Shown piece by piece: positions 24,556-35,568 of a DNA stretch of 64,000 nucleotides. The stretch is from Guadua angustifolia. Its lineage: Eukaryota > Streptophyta > Magnoliopsida > Poales > Poaceae. Position numbers and translations under genes: made by a program. The stretch lies in the NCBI GenBank assembly GCA_036346375.1, contig CM070517.1, positions 45,852,200-45,916,199 on the forward strand. The letters run 5' to 3'. The notes under the pieces were generated by a model, which saw nothing but the letters and a program-made list of their open reading frames with translations, had not been told where the DNA came from and searched no databases. Within the stretch, counting starts at the first letter, position 1; each line of letters starts with the position of its first letter.

Positions 24556-26079
24556 CATTCATTGGTTCATTTCTTTTCTAGATGTAGGAGTTGGTTGTAT
24601 TTTTTTAATGAGACAATTTGAACTGAAATCCTTTAGGAACTTCCTTTTTAATTGGTGTCCATCTACTAGTGGTGTTCATTGTAGGTTTATGTCGGTCCAA
24701 TCTATTTTTTTTTTCAATTGCAGAGATTGTGAGATCCACAAGAACACATCCCTAGTATTTCTTAGTTGTAGTTTCTGTTCGTGGTTCGTTCATATCGCCA
24801 TTTATACTATAGAAGCAGCAAGACGAACATAAGCACTAAATCAAACTCTATGAGTCATGCAATTCGCCCCTATATTATCAAACGTTATATCCAGCTTCGT
24901 TCAATTTATTCAAACAAGAAACATCATTTCACCTCACTACATGCATACAACGAATTATTCGGTTAAGCAATAGAAAATGCTTTATTTTGCTCTCCTTATC
25001 TAAAGTTAAATATCACTCTATTTCAATAGATAGCTAATATAGATGTTTTTCCCCAAAAAACCACAAGGACTACTTGGTAATATTTTTTATATACATGGTT
25101 CTCCATCGCTAATCCAATTGGCGACACAGGACCTCTCGACATTTGAATTGGTGGCAGAGATCTTAGTTAGACATCACATTATCATTTTGCCATTTGAAAT
25201 ATCAGCAGAGCGCTTCGTCTACATTTGGACTGACAACATAAGTCATTTTTTGTTATTTTTCAATGTATTGTTTTTGCAAAACAAAGAAAGAAATAGATTT
25301 TTTTTTTTAAAAAAAAACTCTAACCCCTCTTGTTCTGGCCACGCCACTATTTATTTGTGTAGTAGAAAGAAATAGATTTTTTCAAAGAAAAACCTCTGAC
25401 CCCTCTCTTGTTCTGGCCATGTCACTGTTTATTTGTGGAGTATAACTGCGTAAGCCTCCTAAAATAACTACACGTACACATGGTGACATATGTATCAAGT
25501 ATAGTGGTTGTATGAGCAGTGCTTCAATACATTTTCTCTCGATACAATTTATATAAATTTTAAAATAAACAAAGGGATAAATAATCAACATCTATTTTTT
25601 TTTATATTTTAATATTTATGCAACTTTCGAATGAAAATCTTCGTGCACGGTAGTTTATGTGTGCCTCGGAGATGGTGGCGACGACCAACCGCTGGTGCTA
25701 CACCAGACCAGACTCGGAGGCGAGGGTGCTGGACTGCTGATGGTGGTGCGTGCCGGAGAGCAAGCGGCAGGCGGCGGCTGACGGCACTGGAGCTGGGCTG
25801 GCTCCCGCGAGGCCGCGACCGCGCGCGCGTTTGACCGGGAACGGCGAAATCACCGGTGATTTCCACCCGTTTTGTCGCTGCCGCCGCTGCATCTCAACGT
25901 ATCCACCCACTCACTCGCGCCGTCGCGCGGGCGGCAGGCCACCCGCCAAAAACGCTCGCCTCTCCTGCTCCTGCCCTGCGCTGCGCATGTGGGCGCTGCG
26001 TGCGCATGCGCCCACCCGCGCGAGCCGATTGGAGCGAGGAAGATGCCTTTTTAGCCGCGGTAAAAAAACGGAGCGTAGT
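24556..26079. other. Intergenic stretch, AT-rich then GC-rich, no supported gene
   Basis: 24556–25620 is AT-rich with short frames only. The phrase 'cctct(g)acccctctcttgttctggcca' occurs twice (about 25319 and 25394), a small local duplication. 25660–26040 is GC-rich with overlapping frames on both strands (182 codons on plus at 25750–26298, running into the adjacent hAT element), which argues against a real gene. No domain recognised. Confidence 0.45.
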
Positions 26080-26087
26080 GGCGTGGG

Positions 26088-26720
26088 TAGGGATGGCAAT
26101 CGGGTGCGGCGGGTACGGGTAGTACTCGCCTATATCCATACCCGTGAACCAAAATCTCCCCCACGGGTATACCCGCGAAGGGTCGCGGGTGAAAAATCTC
26201 GCCCATACCCGTTACCCGCGGGTACCCGATACCTGCGGGTATACTCGTTTACCCGCTACCATCAACAATCTTTCCAACCAAATGATACTAGAAGCTAATG
26301 AGTTATGACACTAATACAATCTTATTGATGAAGTTATAGGTATTAGTAACATTCTATGGATTAAAGAATGATTATCAATGATTCAAAATTTCAATGTACA
26401 TAAGAATAATAATTAAAATAATATATGCAGACAAATAATACACATATGGTCAAGTTCAATAATTACTGAAATGAGATACTACAAATTGGGGATCGAGGGG
26501 CCAACTGAGCGCCTGTTTTAGCCCGTATGTCAATAGGAGGTGGCGGGTAATTGGGCGAACGGGTACGGGTGAAGCTCCCCCATACCCATACCCGTTTACC
26601 CGTCGGGTAGAGTTTGGCTCCCATAAACATACCCGCGGGTAATAAAAAAGGAACATACCCACCTCCATTAGGGTTTTTACCCGCGGGTACACGGGTAATC
26701 GGGTAAGATTGCCATCCCTA
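26088..26720. mobile_element. Non-autonomous hAT element (633 bp)
   Basis: Terminal inverted repeats TAGGGATGGCAATC (14 bp, perfect) lie at both ends. The 8-bp target duplication GGCGTGGG flanks the element at 26080–26087 and 26721–26728. Subterminal regions are rich in 'acccgcgggta' palindromes in both orientations. No transposase frame; the centre is AT-rich. Confidence 0.9.
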
Positions 26721-26728
26721 GGCGTGGG

Positions 26729-28722
26729 GGTGGTGATCGTTCTGGCGGCAGGGTGCTTGGCCACTTGTGGGGCCACCGTTCCTCCTACGCCTGCATGCGG
26801 TGCAGGGCCAAGCAGCTGCGGAGCTCACCAATGATGAACAGTAAAAACAACAGTAAAGTTTAGTCACAGCCATGTATTAGAGAAGCCGTGTCTTTCCAGA
26901 TAAGCTTTTGGTACTAATTAGATTTATCTAGACTTTTAAAATTTTCTAATTTCGCCACTAGGGCCAAATATCGATCCATTGTGTATTCCGGTATACTTCA
27001 TCTCGTGTTGCTTCATACGTAGAATCCATAGCTTTTTTAGTCTATTTTGGCCCGTGTGAATATATTCGCAAAAAATAGCCCTCTCTCTCACCGCGAAAAC
27101 CGTGATATGTGACACGTTGACATGTGTCGCCTGTCGTGCCTATGTACGGTGGCAGGTGGCCAAACTTATGGCAGCTGAGGCGATTGCAACAGGAGTTTGG
27201 TGTCAAGCTTGGGCAGCACGGGGTGCCGCAGTACTTGAGCTCGATAAGTACCCGTCGTTGTGTTCGAGCTTGGTAGGAAGAGGACTACCATGTCAGCGAT
27301 ATACTATGGTAAAAGAGTACGGTAGGTGACACATATTGTCGGTCGGTACTTCCGCGATCGAGAAGGGGTTAGATTCGTATTTTCACTCGGAGTAAAGCCA
27401 AAGTGAAAAAAAATATTATGCAACGACCATAATGGGGCTAATCTTCTGGTAGGCAGATCTAAATAAGCGGTGAACAGTAACTAATTTCTACTGCGTGGGC
27501 GTGCGTTGGGCTCGCTTGCCAGTGATAGCATGCTTACCCCCACACTTGAATTTGCGCGCGCGCACACACACAGATTGTAATTACGTACGTACACCCAAGT
27601 TCTGGTCATGTGAAGTGTGTGTCGCGATGCGATGCGATGCGGACCATGAGGTCTTAAACTAGAATTAATAAGGAGTGGTACTGTGCTGGCCTGCTAATCA
27701 GTGTTAGAAACGCGTAGCTCTAGTAAGCGTTACTGCGCCCCAAAATCTGAACATTCTTTTATTTACTAGCCGGTGCCGTTGCCAGTGGGACGGTTGCGTG
27801 GTTGTACCGCGTTGCGTCGCTTTTTCCTCCATGCCGGCGAACAGACAGTCGGGGGGGTGGACGACGGGCTGTCCCTACAACCGCATGCATCGCATCGTCC
27901 GACGAGCTAGCCACTTGCAGTAGTCGCATCGCATGCAGAGGATACAGCGACTACCAGTTGTACTAGTCTAGCGGTGGTACCTCTCCGAGTCTTGCTTCGG
28001 TGCGAACAAATTTACAAAACTAACATCATCTTGAACCACGAAAACAACGGTAGACAATATGTGCTTTCGTATCATACCATCTCACTGACGTTATGACATA
28101 AGAATCGTCGGACCAGTAGCTCGGCAAGTCCCTATGAGCACCCTTTCTATTGTAGGTAGCCCAAGGCTAATTAAAGGATTGATTAATTAAGTGACTAAGA
28201 AAAGGACCAATTAAGAGATTGATTAATTACTTGGATGTGATCGGCAAATTGGGGAACTCGGCAGAAGGAGCAAGAGGCCTGTGGGCCCCATCTTGCCATG
28301 CTAGTCGTCTAGCTTGCCAAAGTGGAGGCCACTGTACCGCTGCGAGAGCCAGTGTCTTGGTACAATGCGAAAGCATGATAGATGATACGTTGCTTCTACG
28401 GATGACGACAGAATTAGTTTTACAAATTTGTTAGGTTGACAGGATTAGTTTTACGAATTTGTTAGGAAAGGAAACAAAACGAAGAGTTGAAAGGTGCTAC
28501 TGGAGGGGATGGTCAAATCGGTCAGACGAGCCCTGCGAGCGTGACCTGTGCCAATCTGGGCAACAATCTGGTGACGCGCGCAGGCGCATGGAAAAGCATG
28601 CATGTGTATCCCGTCTGGCGTGCATGCGCATCTGATCGATGTGACCATGCCCTGATCCTCTTACCAAGAAACAACGGAGCACCTATAAATAGGATTAGTT
28701 TATGGTATGCCACTTTAATTTG

Positions 28723-28724
<2 letters not shown>
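26729..28724. other. Intergenic stretch, no supported gene
   Basis: Contains a CG/CA simple repeat near 27556–27572, 'gcgatgcgatgcgatgcg' near 27624, and a run of cyclic short motifs, but no convincing gene. Frames such as 28487–28783 (98 codons) run into the AT microsatellite and are chance. Sequences with TGACACGTTGACATGTGTC (about 27110) recall a motif also seen near 32920–33140. Confidence 0.45.

Positions 28725-28774
<50 letters not shown>
28725..28774. repeat. (AT)25 microsatellite
   Basis: An uninterrupted AT dinucleotide run of about 50 bp. Likely length-polymorphic. Confidence 0.95.
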
Positions 28775-28776
<2 letters not shown>

Positions 28777-29237
28777 CATGTGAATTCTATGTGTTAAGAA
28801 TATAATTAGTAGTATATAAAAGATAAAATTAACTTTAAGTGATACATAAGCAATTGACCGCATCAAATACGCTGGAAGCACGGAAAATTCTTCTCATGAC
28901 ATATGCAGTATTTATCACTTTTGATACGGCTGGGCTGGTAGCTGAGGCGACCGGTCGCCAGGTCTCATTTGGAGTTTGTCTCGTCGGGTTCGGACGCACG
29001 GAACAGCACCAGTACTGCAATACAGCACCACACTAGTACTCGCTAGCACCCTATTTGCCTATTATTTTGTGATGAATCGTGTCATGTACTCGTTCCTGCA
29101 AAATTTATGTGTTCAGAACTATATTGATGTAGTGGCGTGCGATTTTCGCATATCAGGTTGAAGACACGGGCTTATAAAAGAAATACTACTATTCTGCTTT
29201 GGAACGTGGAGATTTTTTTAAAAGAATTCTACCGTAA

Positions 29238-29562
29238 GGGTAGTTCCAATACTCCATATCAGTTAGTTTCTATAGTATTAATAGAGCTGATACATAAGTA
29301 AATTGGTGACATGGCAATAGAGTTATTGAGGTTAGAGAGGGAAATGGTTTCTCATGCAGAAAACTAAGTCCTCCCGTAGATCAATGCGCAAAGAAACTAG
29401 ACAATTTGCATCCCTTTCCTCCTAGATCCGATGCATATATGAAATCATTAAATTTTTCTCTACATAGAAACTATGCATTGGAGAGACTAGGTCTAAGCGA
29501 ATATTTATTGCACTCTCTCTCCTCTAGAAACCACTCATGAAAACTATGGGTTGGGATTGCCC
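29238..29562. mobile_element. Tourist-type MITE (PIF/Harbinger), 325 bp
   Basis: Ends GGGTAGTTCCAATACT and GGGATTGCCC are imperfect inverted repeats. TAA flanks both sides (29235–29237 and 29563–29565), the expected 3-bp target duplication. Non-coding. Confidence 0.7.
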
Positions 29563-29565
29563 TAA

Positions 29566-29905
29566 CGTAAGTGAAATGTTTTTTTTTTAAAAAAAATCTT
29601 ACAAAATTCATGTGAAATTTCTCTCCGTTCCGTTCTATATCTGTTTCCATCACTATTTGTTTTCGGGTTTTTCGATTTAGTTTTCGTTACCATTAAAAAA
29701 TGTGGAAACAGAAATGCAACAGATATTTACATCCGTTTTCGCTCTGTTTTCATCCTTAGTTGTGGATCACCCTTCAAAAGCTATGATGCTTGAGTAATAC
29801 AAGCATAAATGGGATTGCAAACCGGTATCTTAATGACATGTTGCAAAATTGCTCCGTAACCAATTCAGCTTGAGTGATTGACAAACAGTGCCCGTGTAGC
29901 ACTGG
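29566..29905. other. Short intergenic stretch, nothing seen
   Basis: AT-rich with T/A homopolymers near 29579–29596. No gene or element border is visible. Confidence 0.5.
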
Positions 29906-29913
29906 GTCATATC

Positions 29914-31098
29914 TAGGGGTGCAATCGGATCGGATTTTTGCCGACCGACCGACCGACCGGACAGGTTCGGATCGGATTCGGATTCGGTTTCAGATATTTT
30001 ATTTCGGATTCGGATTCGGATTCGGGAGAGCACTATCCGTCGGATCGGTATATTCCGAGAAAATTTTCGGATATATCCGAATACTAAGATTCGGATATCC
30101 GAATGTCGTTTGGCCTCTAGTAATTTGTTCGGATATCCAAATTGCAGCCGACCCTCCTTTGTCATCCTGTCGCTCTCCGATTCTTTGTCCTCCTGCCTCC
30201 ATCCCTTCATGGCCACCATTCCTCACGGTAGAACAGTGCACTCATGACTGATCCCAGTAAGACGAGGAGGCCCTAAGCCCCATCGTGTACGCCAAGCTCC
30301 TGGTCATGGCCGCGACATCAATTTGAAGTGAGGCGGAGGAACCGGGAGAACCACCGTGGCTAGGAACCTACAAGCCCAAACTAAAACTCAAAAATTGAAA
30401 CCACCAAGGAGCCAAATCGAAGGGGAAAATAGGATAGATAGTACCAGAGTGGCATTGGTATTCGGATCCTGGTGGCCAGCTTCGAGATGCACCATCGCCG
30501 CCGGCGTATTAGACGGTGGCGACTTTTGCAAGCTGGTGAATAGTGAGAAGGGGAGTAGAAGCATAGCAACGATGTGTTTGTCTGTTGACTTAGCAAAGGA
30601 AAGAGAAAGGGTATTTGGACTATGGAGTGGTAATGACCCAACGAGTGGGACATGTACTTTTCACATAGATGCTAGCCTTGCCCTCATTTTCCTAATTGCA
30701 TGGTTGCTTAGCATCTAACCTTCCTAAGTCCTAACGCTTTTCTCGAGTGTGTTGTTCCCATTCTGTAAGTATGTCAGGTTAGGAAGCGCCACTACAAGGC
30801 CTAGTAAAACATGTCAACTAGGAGAGAGGAGGTCTGTATCTTTACTACTACTTAAAAAGACCGTAGTGGTAGTAGTTCACATGTCTCTTGTGGTAAGTAT
30901 TCTCGTGGAATATCCGACAAAAAATTATTCGATACCGTATCGATTCTGCTCCGTATTCGATTCGAATCCGCGACCGATATTATCTGAGCCGTATTCGTAT
31001 CCGGTACTATCCGAATACGATTCCGAATCCGATAAAAAATATGGTTTAGGATATGGAAAGAGTGATATCCGACCGAATCCGATCCGATTGCACCCCTA
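29914..31098. mobile_element. Non-autonomous hAT element (1185 bp) with long perfect TIRs
   Basis: Both ends carry TAGGGGTGCAATCGGATCGG in inverted orientation; the perfect match extends about three bases more. The target duplication GTCATATC lies at 29906–29913 and 31099–31106. Subterminal zones are packed with 'cggattcggat' motifs, the likely transposase-binding repeats. The middle (about 30130–30880) is different in composition and may be captured DNA; its 120-codon frame at 30356–30718 has no recognised domain. No transposase. Confidence 0.92.
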
Positions 31099-31107
31099 GT
31101 CATATCT

Positions 31108-31223
31108 ACTCTATAACAAGCGAAGGATTTGGAGAGCTCCCAGCCGGTCCACGTGTTGCCGGCAAACTCTATAACAAGCGAAGGATTTGGAGAGCTCCCA
31201 GCCGGTCCACGTGTTGCCGGCAA
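31108..31223. repeat. 58-bp direct duplication at Helitron 5' end
   Basis: 31108–31165 and 31166–31223 are nearly identical, each beginning 'actctataacaag' and holding 'ccggtccacgtgttgccgg'. The copy boundary falls just inside the Helitron terminus, so the element has in effect two candidate start sequences. Confidence 0.85.
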
Positions 31224-31479
31224 TTTTGCGAAAAAGCCCCTCCGTTTCTTCGAAATTACGGATAGGTCCCTGTGTAATTTTCTGTGAGACAAAAAAAAAT
31301 TTTCTTCGCGTTTGGGTCCTTGGCGCGGTATTTTACGGAAAAACCTCCCGTTAATCTCAAATCGCGAACAAGCCCTTTTCTAATTTTTCAGGATAGCAAA
31401 CAGGTCCAAAAAAATAACAAACAGGTCCCTGCTTCTTACGTTCGGGTCCTTTCTCCGTTTTTCCCAGGAAAAATTTTTC

Positions 31480-31770
31480 GTCGCCGAAAAAAAACGGAAA
31501 AAATGTTTCCGCCGCCCAAAAAACCCGGAAAAATTGTTTTCGCTGCCAAAAAACCGGAAAAAAAGTTTTTGCCGCCCAAAAAAACCAAAAAAAAAGTTTT
31601 CGTCACTAAAAAAACACAGATTCGTCGAAGGTTTATAGCAACTTAATGTTTTCGCTGCCCAAAAAACCGGAAAAAAAGTTTTCGCCGCCCAAAAAAACCA
31701 AAAAAAAAGTTTTCGTCACCAAAAAAACACAGATTCGTCGAAGGTTTATAACAACTTAGAGATTTGCCAA
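31480..31770. repeat. Short degenerate tandem repeats (A-runs with CGCCGCC)
   Basis: Units of the type 'tttcgccgcccaaaaaaacc' repeat with variations. A longer block ending 'cacagattcgtcgaaggttta' occurs twice (about 31613 and 31728). Part of the Helitron interior. Confidence 0.65.
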
Positions 31771-31799
31771 CGGGTCAACCGCGGGTTTTTTTTAAACAT

Positions 31800-32515
31800 G
31801 TGAACGTGTAGAGTATTCGACTCGACAGAAGAAGGTTGTCATCTCTAATAATTTTTTGTCGCGAACATGTACTATTACTCGGTGGACGTGTAGAGTATTA
31901 GGCTCGATAAAAGAAGGTTGTCATCTCTAATAATTTTTCGCCCTTTTTCCTTTAGACTATTTTTCGCCGGTGGGTGGTTTTACGAACATGTATTATTACT
32001 CGGTAAACGCATAGAGTATTCGACTCAACAAAAGAAGGTTGTCATCTCTGATAATTTTTGGTGGTGGACGTGTAGAGTATTAGGCTCGACAAAAGAAGGT
32101 TGTCATCTCTAATAATTATTTGTCGCGAACATGTACTATTACTCGATGGACGTGTAGAGTGTTAGGCTTGACAAAAGAAGGTTGTCATCTCTAATAATTT
32201 TTCGCCCTTTTTCCTCTAGACTATTTTTTGCCGGTGGGTGGTTTTGCGAACATGTATTATTACTCGGTAAACGCATAGAGTATTCGACTCGACAAAAGAA
32301 GGTTGTCATCTCTGATAATTTTTGGTTGTGGACGTGTAGAGTATTAGGCTCGACAAAAGAAGATTGTCATCTCTAATAATTTTTCGCCCTTTTTCCTCTA
32401 GACTATTTTTCGCCGGTGGGTGGTTTTGCGAACATGTATTATTATTCGGTGAACGCATAGAGTATTCGACTCGACAAAAGAAGGTTGTCATCTCTAATAA
32501 TTTTTGGTCCTTTTC
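31800..32515. repeat. Higher-order tandem array, 264-bp period
   Basis: The core 'agagtatt(c/a)g(a/g)ctcgac' plus 'aagaaggttgtcatctct' occurs eight times between 31808 and 32490. Alternating versions form a larger unit of about 264 bp (compare the region starting 31918 with 32182). Non-coding; the two 64-codon frames are the same repeat read twice. Confidence 0.8.
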
Positions 32516-32663
32516 TCTCTAGACTATTTTTGACACGTTTTTCCTTAAAAAACGAAAAAGCCGGGATTACACAGTTTTCCCCATAAGTATTAAGCGATCA
32601 AAATTTCGCGTGACGCAGCAAACAAATTATATATGCCGCGGCGTAACGCGGGTCATTATCTAG

Positions 32664-33543
32664 TAGACTATTACTCGAGATCGAAGGTTACGACTTACAA
32701 CTACCTGAATTTTTTGTTTTTGTTTTAGGATAACAATAGTTCAATTGATTGGTTAAAACAGTTCTATTAGGATTCGTATGTGTTATAACTACTAAACATA
32801 TATAAAATGGAACCCAATGTTTTTCTAGCTTCCTCGTTTTTTTTTCTTTTTTACAAATCCAGCACCATGCAAGCGCAATTGCAAAATAGCCTACTCCCCT
32901 ACCGCAGAAGTGTTGGTAGGTGTCATGTGTCACATGTCACGCTAGCTTGTACCACAGCAGTGCTGCCGAGCTACAACAGGGTGGGAGGAATCTATCATGC
33001 TTGAGCACTGTGGTAGATCCTGTTGCCACCCTACCAAGTTGCCCCTACCAGGGCAGCTGCTCGTGCCAAGCTACCCTGCCCTAGCTCGGTAGGCACCTGG
33101 CTAGCCACGGCTCTGATAACACGTGTCACATGTCGATGTTTTCATGGTGAGAGAGACGGCTATTTTTATAATTATGTTCACAAATGACTCAACTAGAAAA
33201 ATAAGATGGGGCTAGAAAAGTGTTGGCTTCTCCTCCGCTGCCCGAATTGCTCACACATATGGCGCATCTATATATTAAGCTTCCTTTTGCTTGAAAGTAG
33301 AAAATGAGAGTATGTACCACAAGAATATGATTGTCTTCCAGCCTTTGGAATAGAAAGGATCATCCCATGCCATCTATTCATTTCCTCTCTAAAAATATCA
33401 AATCACCACAAGAAGGTTTCCACAAGGCCAGAAAATGGAACTTCACCAGTCACATACATGGATCTTCCTTCACGGCGCATCAAACAAAAACTGCCGGACC
33501 AAAGGGAGGAAAGCTGCACTGTTCTACAAGCTCAACGTCCAAA
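32664..33543. other. Intergenic stretch, no supported gene
   Basis: Contains GTGTCATGTGTCACATGTC-like motifs at about 32920–32940 and 33118–33136 around a GC-richer block with 'ccaagctaccctgccctagctcgg'. A similar block lies at 44190–44310, which suggests a dispersed repeat of unknown type. No coding features. Confidence 0.4.
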
Positions 33544-34358
33544 TCTATAAACTATATATAGCGGGGAGATTTAGAGCGCACGGACCGGTGTCACGTCACC
33601 GTCTTTGCGAGAGAGTCCTCCAGAAAATTCAAAATCGCGTTTAGGTTTTTCGATCGGTTTTTTTTACAGAAAGGATCCGAAAAATCCGAAATTACGTTTA
33701 GATCCCTCTGTGTTTATGTCCAGGTCCTTCAATGGTTTTTAGCGGAACGAACTCCAAAAAAATGGAATTACGTTTAGGTCCCTTTGCGGTTTACGTTTAG
33801 CTCCTCTCGGTGGTTTTTTGTAGAATGGACCCGAAAAACACAAAAAAATACGACCATAGTTTTCTCCCAAAAAACACACATTCGCCAAAGGTTCATAGCA
33901 GTCCATATATTCGTCGATAGGTCCTATCGACCCATTAAAAAAACAAACACAAAAACCAAAATTACGTAAAAAAAGCTAAATGACATCCGCGGTTTTCTAA
34001 AAAAACACAAATTTGCCGAAGGTTTATAGTAATCCACACAGATTCATCGACAGATCCTATTGACTCATTTTTTAAAAAATAATCATGGAAACCAAAATTA
34101 CGCAAAAAAAAAACTAAATGATGTTTAAATCCTCTGCGGTTTTCTCAAAAAAAATTCCACAACTTCACTGATGGCTCCTAGCAGCCTATTTTTTTTTATA
34201 AAAAATAGAAAACCAAAGTTACGCGTTTTTTAGGAATATCTGTCGGACCAAATTTCGCACAACGTAGTGTCGCACTATTGAATTTCCTAAATTTCGCAAA
34301 TCACAACGTCACACGTCGAAAATCCACACAACGTAGTGTAGCGTGTGACCTTGGCTAG
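33544..34358 (+). mobile_element. Helitron-like element (815 bp)
   Basis: Begins TCTATAAACTATATATAGCG after an A (33543) and ends CTAG at 34355–34358. A hairpin, CACAC (34325–34329) with GTGTG (34343–34347), lies 7 nt before CTAG. The interior resembles 31224–31790, with recurring 'aattacgtttaggtcc' and A-run blocks. No protein. Borders rest on termini alone. Confidence 0.6.
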
Positions 34359-34850
34359 TCTATACTATAACATATACAGCGCCTGGTATTTCCGAGCAAC
34401 CAGGGCGGCCACTTGCCACCTTTTTTTTGCAAAAATGCCCTCATCAAATTCTAAATTATGTTTAGGTCCTTCTATCGGTTATTTTGCAAAAGGGCACCCA
34501 TGGTTCCGTAAATTCGTCGATGAGTCCTCTGCAGATTCGCGAACAGGTCCTCCCTTTTTTTGCAAAAAAGATTCATGGTTGCACAAATTCATTGACAGCT
34601 CTAGCTAGCCAGTTACTCAAAAAACCCCTCAAGAAAATCAAAATTACGTTCGAGCTTCACCGTTTTTTTTGCAAAAGGGAGCCGCGGTTCAGCATATTTG
34701 CAAACGGATACTAAGGACCTTTGGTTACGCAAATTCATTTACAACTCCTCAAGAAAATCTAAATTATGTTAGGACTCCCTCTATATCTCGATAAATATCC
34801 AACTTTACTATGTGTTTTTTGCATACGTGCATTGAATATTGTTCTTAGGA
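34359..34850 (+). mobile_element. Helitron-like 5' end abutting the previous element
   Basis: Starts TCTATACTATAACATATACAGC directly after the CTAG of the preceding element and continues with the same 'caaattacgttaggtcc' and 'ttttgcaaaa' phrases. I did not find its own 3' hairpin and CTRR end, so 34850 is only where the similarity fades. Confidence 0.45.
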
Positions 34851-35210
34851 GATAATAATTAGTGGTGATCTAGTCATTATCAATATCTTCTTGATCTATG
34901 TACCAAAAGAAAATATACATCCTGTAAATTTGTGCAAAGGGAGTAGTGTTTAATTCTTTAGCAACCGGAAATGTGAGGAGGGAAATATGGAGGGGGAGAG
35001 AGGCGCCTTCCATTGGTGACAATATCTCTGACATCTAGGCCAGGTCCTTTTTGGTGTCTAAGAGTGTGTAAGGTGTTATAGTGCTTGTACCAAATGGTAC
35101 ATATATGAGATTATTCTAGAAAATCATTTATATATTTGGTTGGTTGAATGAAACCATCTTATTATGGTTGGTGGGATACAAATTTAAGAAATATTCTCTA
35201 TAGATACTAA

Positions 35211-35565
35211 GGACCTGTTTGGCAACAAGGTTTTTTCATAGTTTCTAGACAAAATCATGGTTTTAGAGAAAAACTCTGTTTTAGAAACCAAGAGGTGTTT
35301 GGTAGCCCTTAAAAAACTCTGTTTTAAAAACCATGGTTTTCACAAAAGTATGGTTTTTTCTCTGTTTTGGAAACTTTGGTCTTAGGCAAAATTTTCTGAG
35401 CGCTGGCGTGTGAGAGCTTCCAAAAACTTTGTAGCCAAACAGTTGGGAGTTCCAAGAAAAACCATAGTTTCAATGGGGTTTGATAAAACCATATTTTTTA
35501 TGTCAAGACAATTCCCTGGTTTTACAAAACTATGGTTTTGCAAAATCTTGTTGCCAAACAGACTC
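35211..35565. mobile_element. Tourist-type MITE (PIF/Harbinger), 355 bp
   Basis: Ends GGACCTGTTTGGCAACAAGG and the inverted CTTGTTGCCAAACAGACTC. The target duplication TAA is at 35208–35210 and 35566–35568. The interior repeats 'aaaaccatggtttt'-like phrases in both orientations, so the whole element can fold back. Confidence 0.85.
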
Positions 35566-35568
35566 TAA

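Larger units (their letters stand above)
31105..32663 (+). mobile_element. Non-autonomous Helitron with internal tandem arrays
   Basis: Starts TCTACTCTATAACAAGCG after an A and ends CTAG before a T, the expected A|T insertion context. A hairpin, CCGCG (32636–32640) with CGCGG (32647–32651), lies 8 nt before CTAG, as Helitron 3' ends require. No Rep/helicase is present. The first 58 bp are tandemly duplicated (31108–31165, 31166–31223). Confidence 0.75.

Noticed and set aside
25750..26298. A 182-codon plus frame
   Set aside because: It crosses the target duplication and the end of the hAT element at 26088, so it cannot be one functional gene.
28487..28881. Frames around the AT microsatellite
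   Set aside because: Part of the predicted protein is just Ile-Tyr repeats from the (AT)n run.
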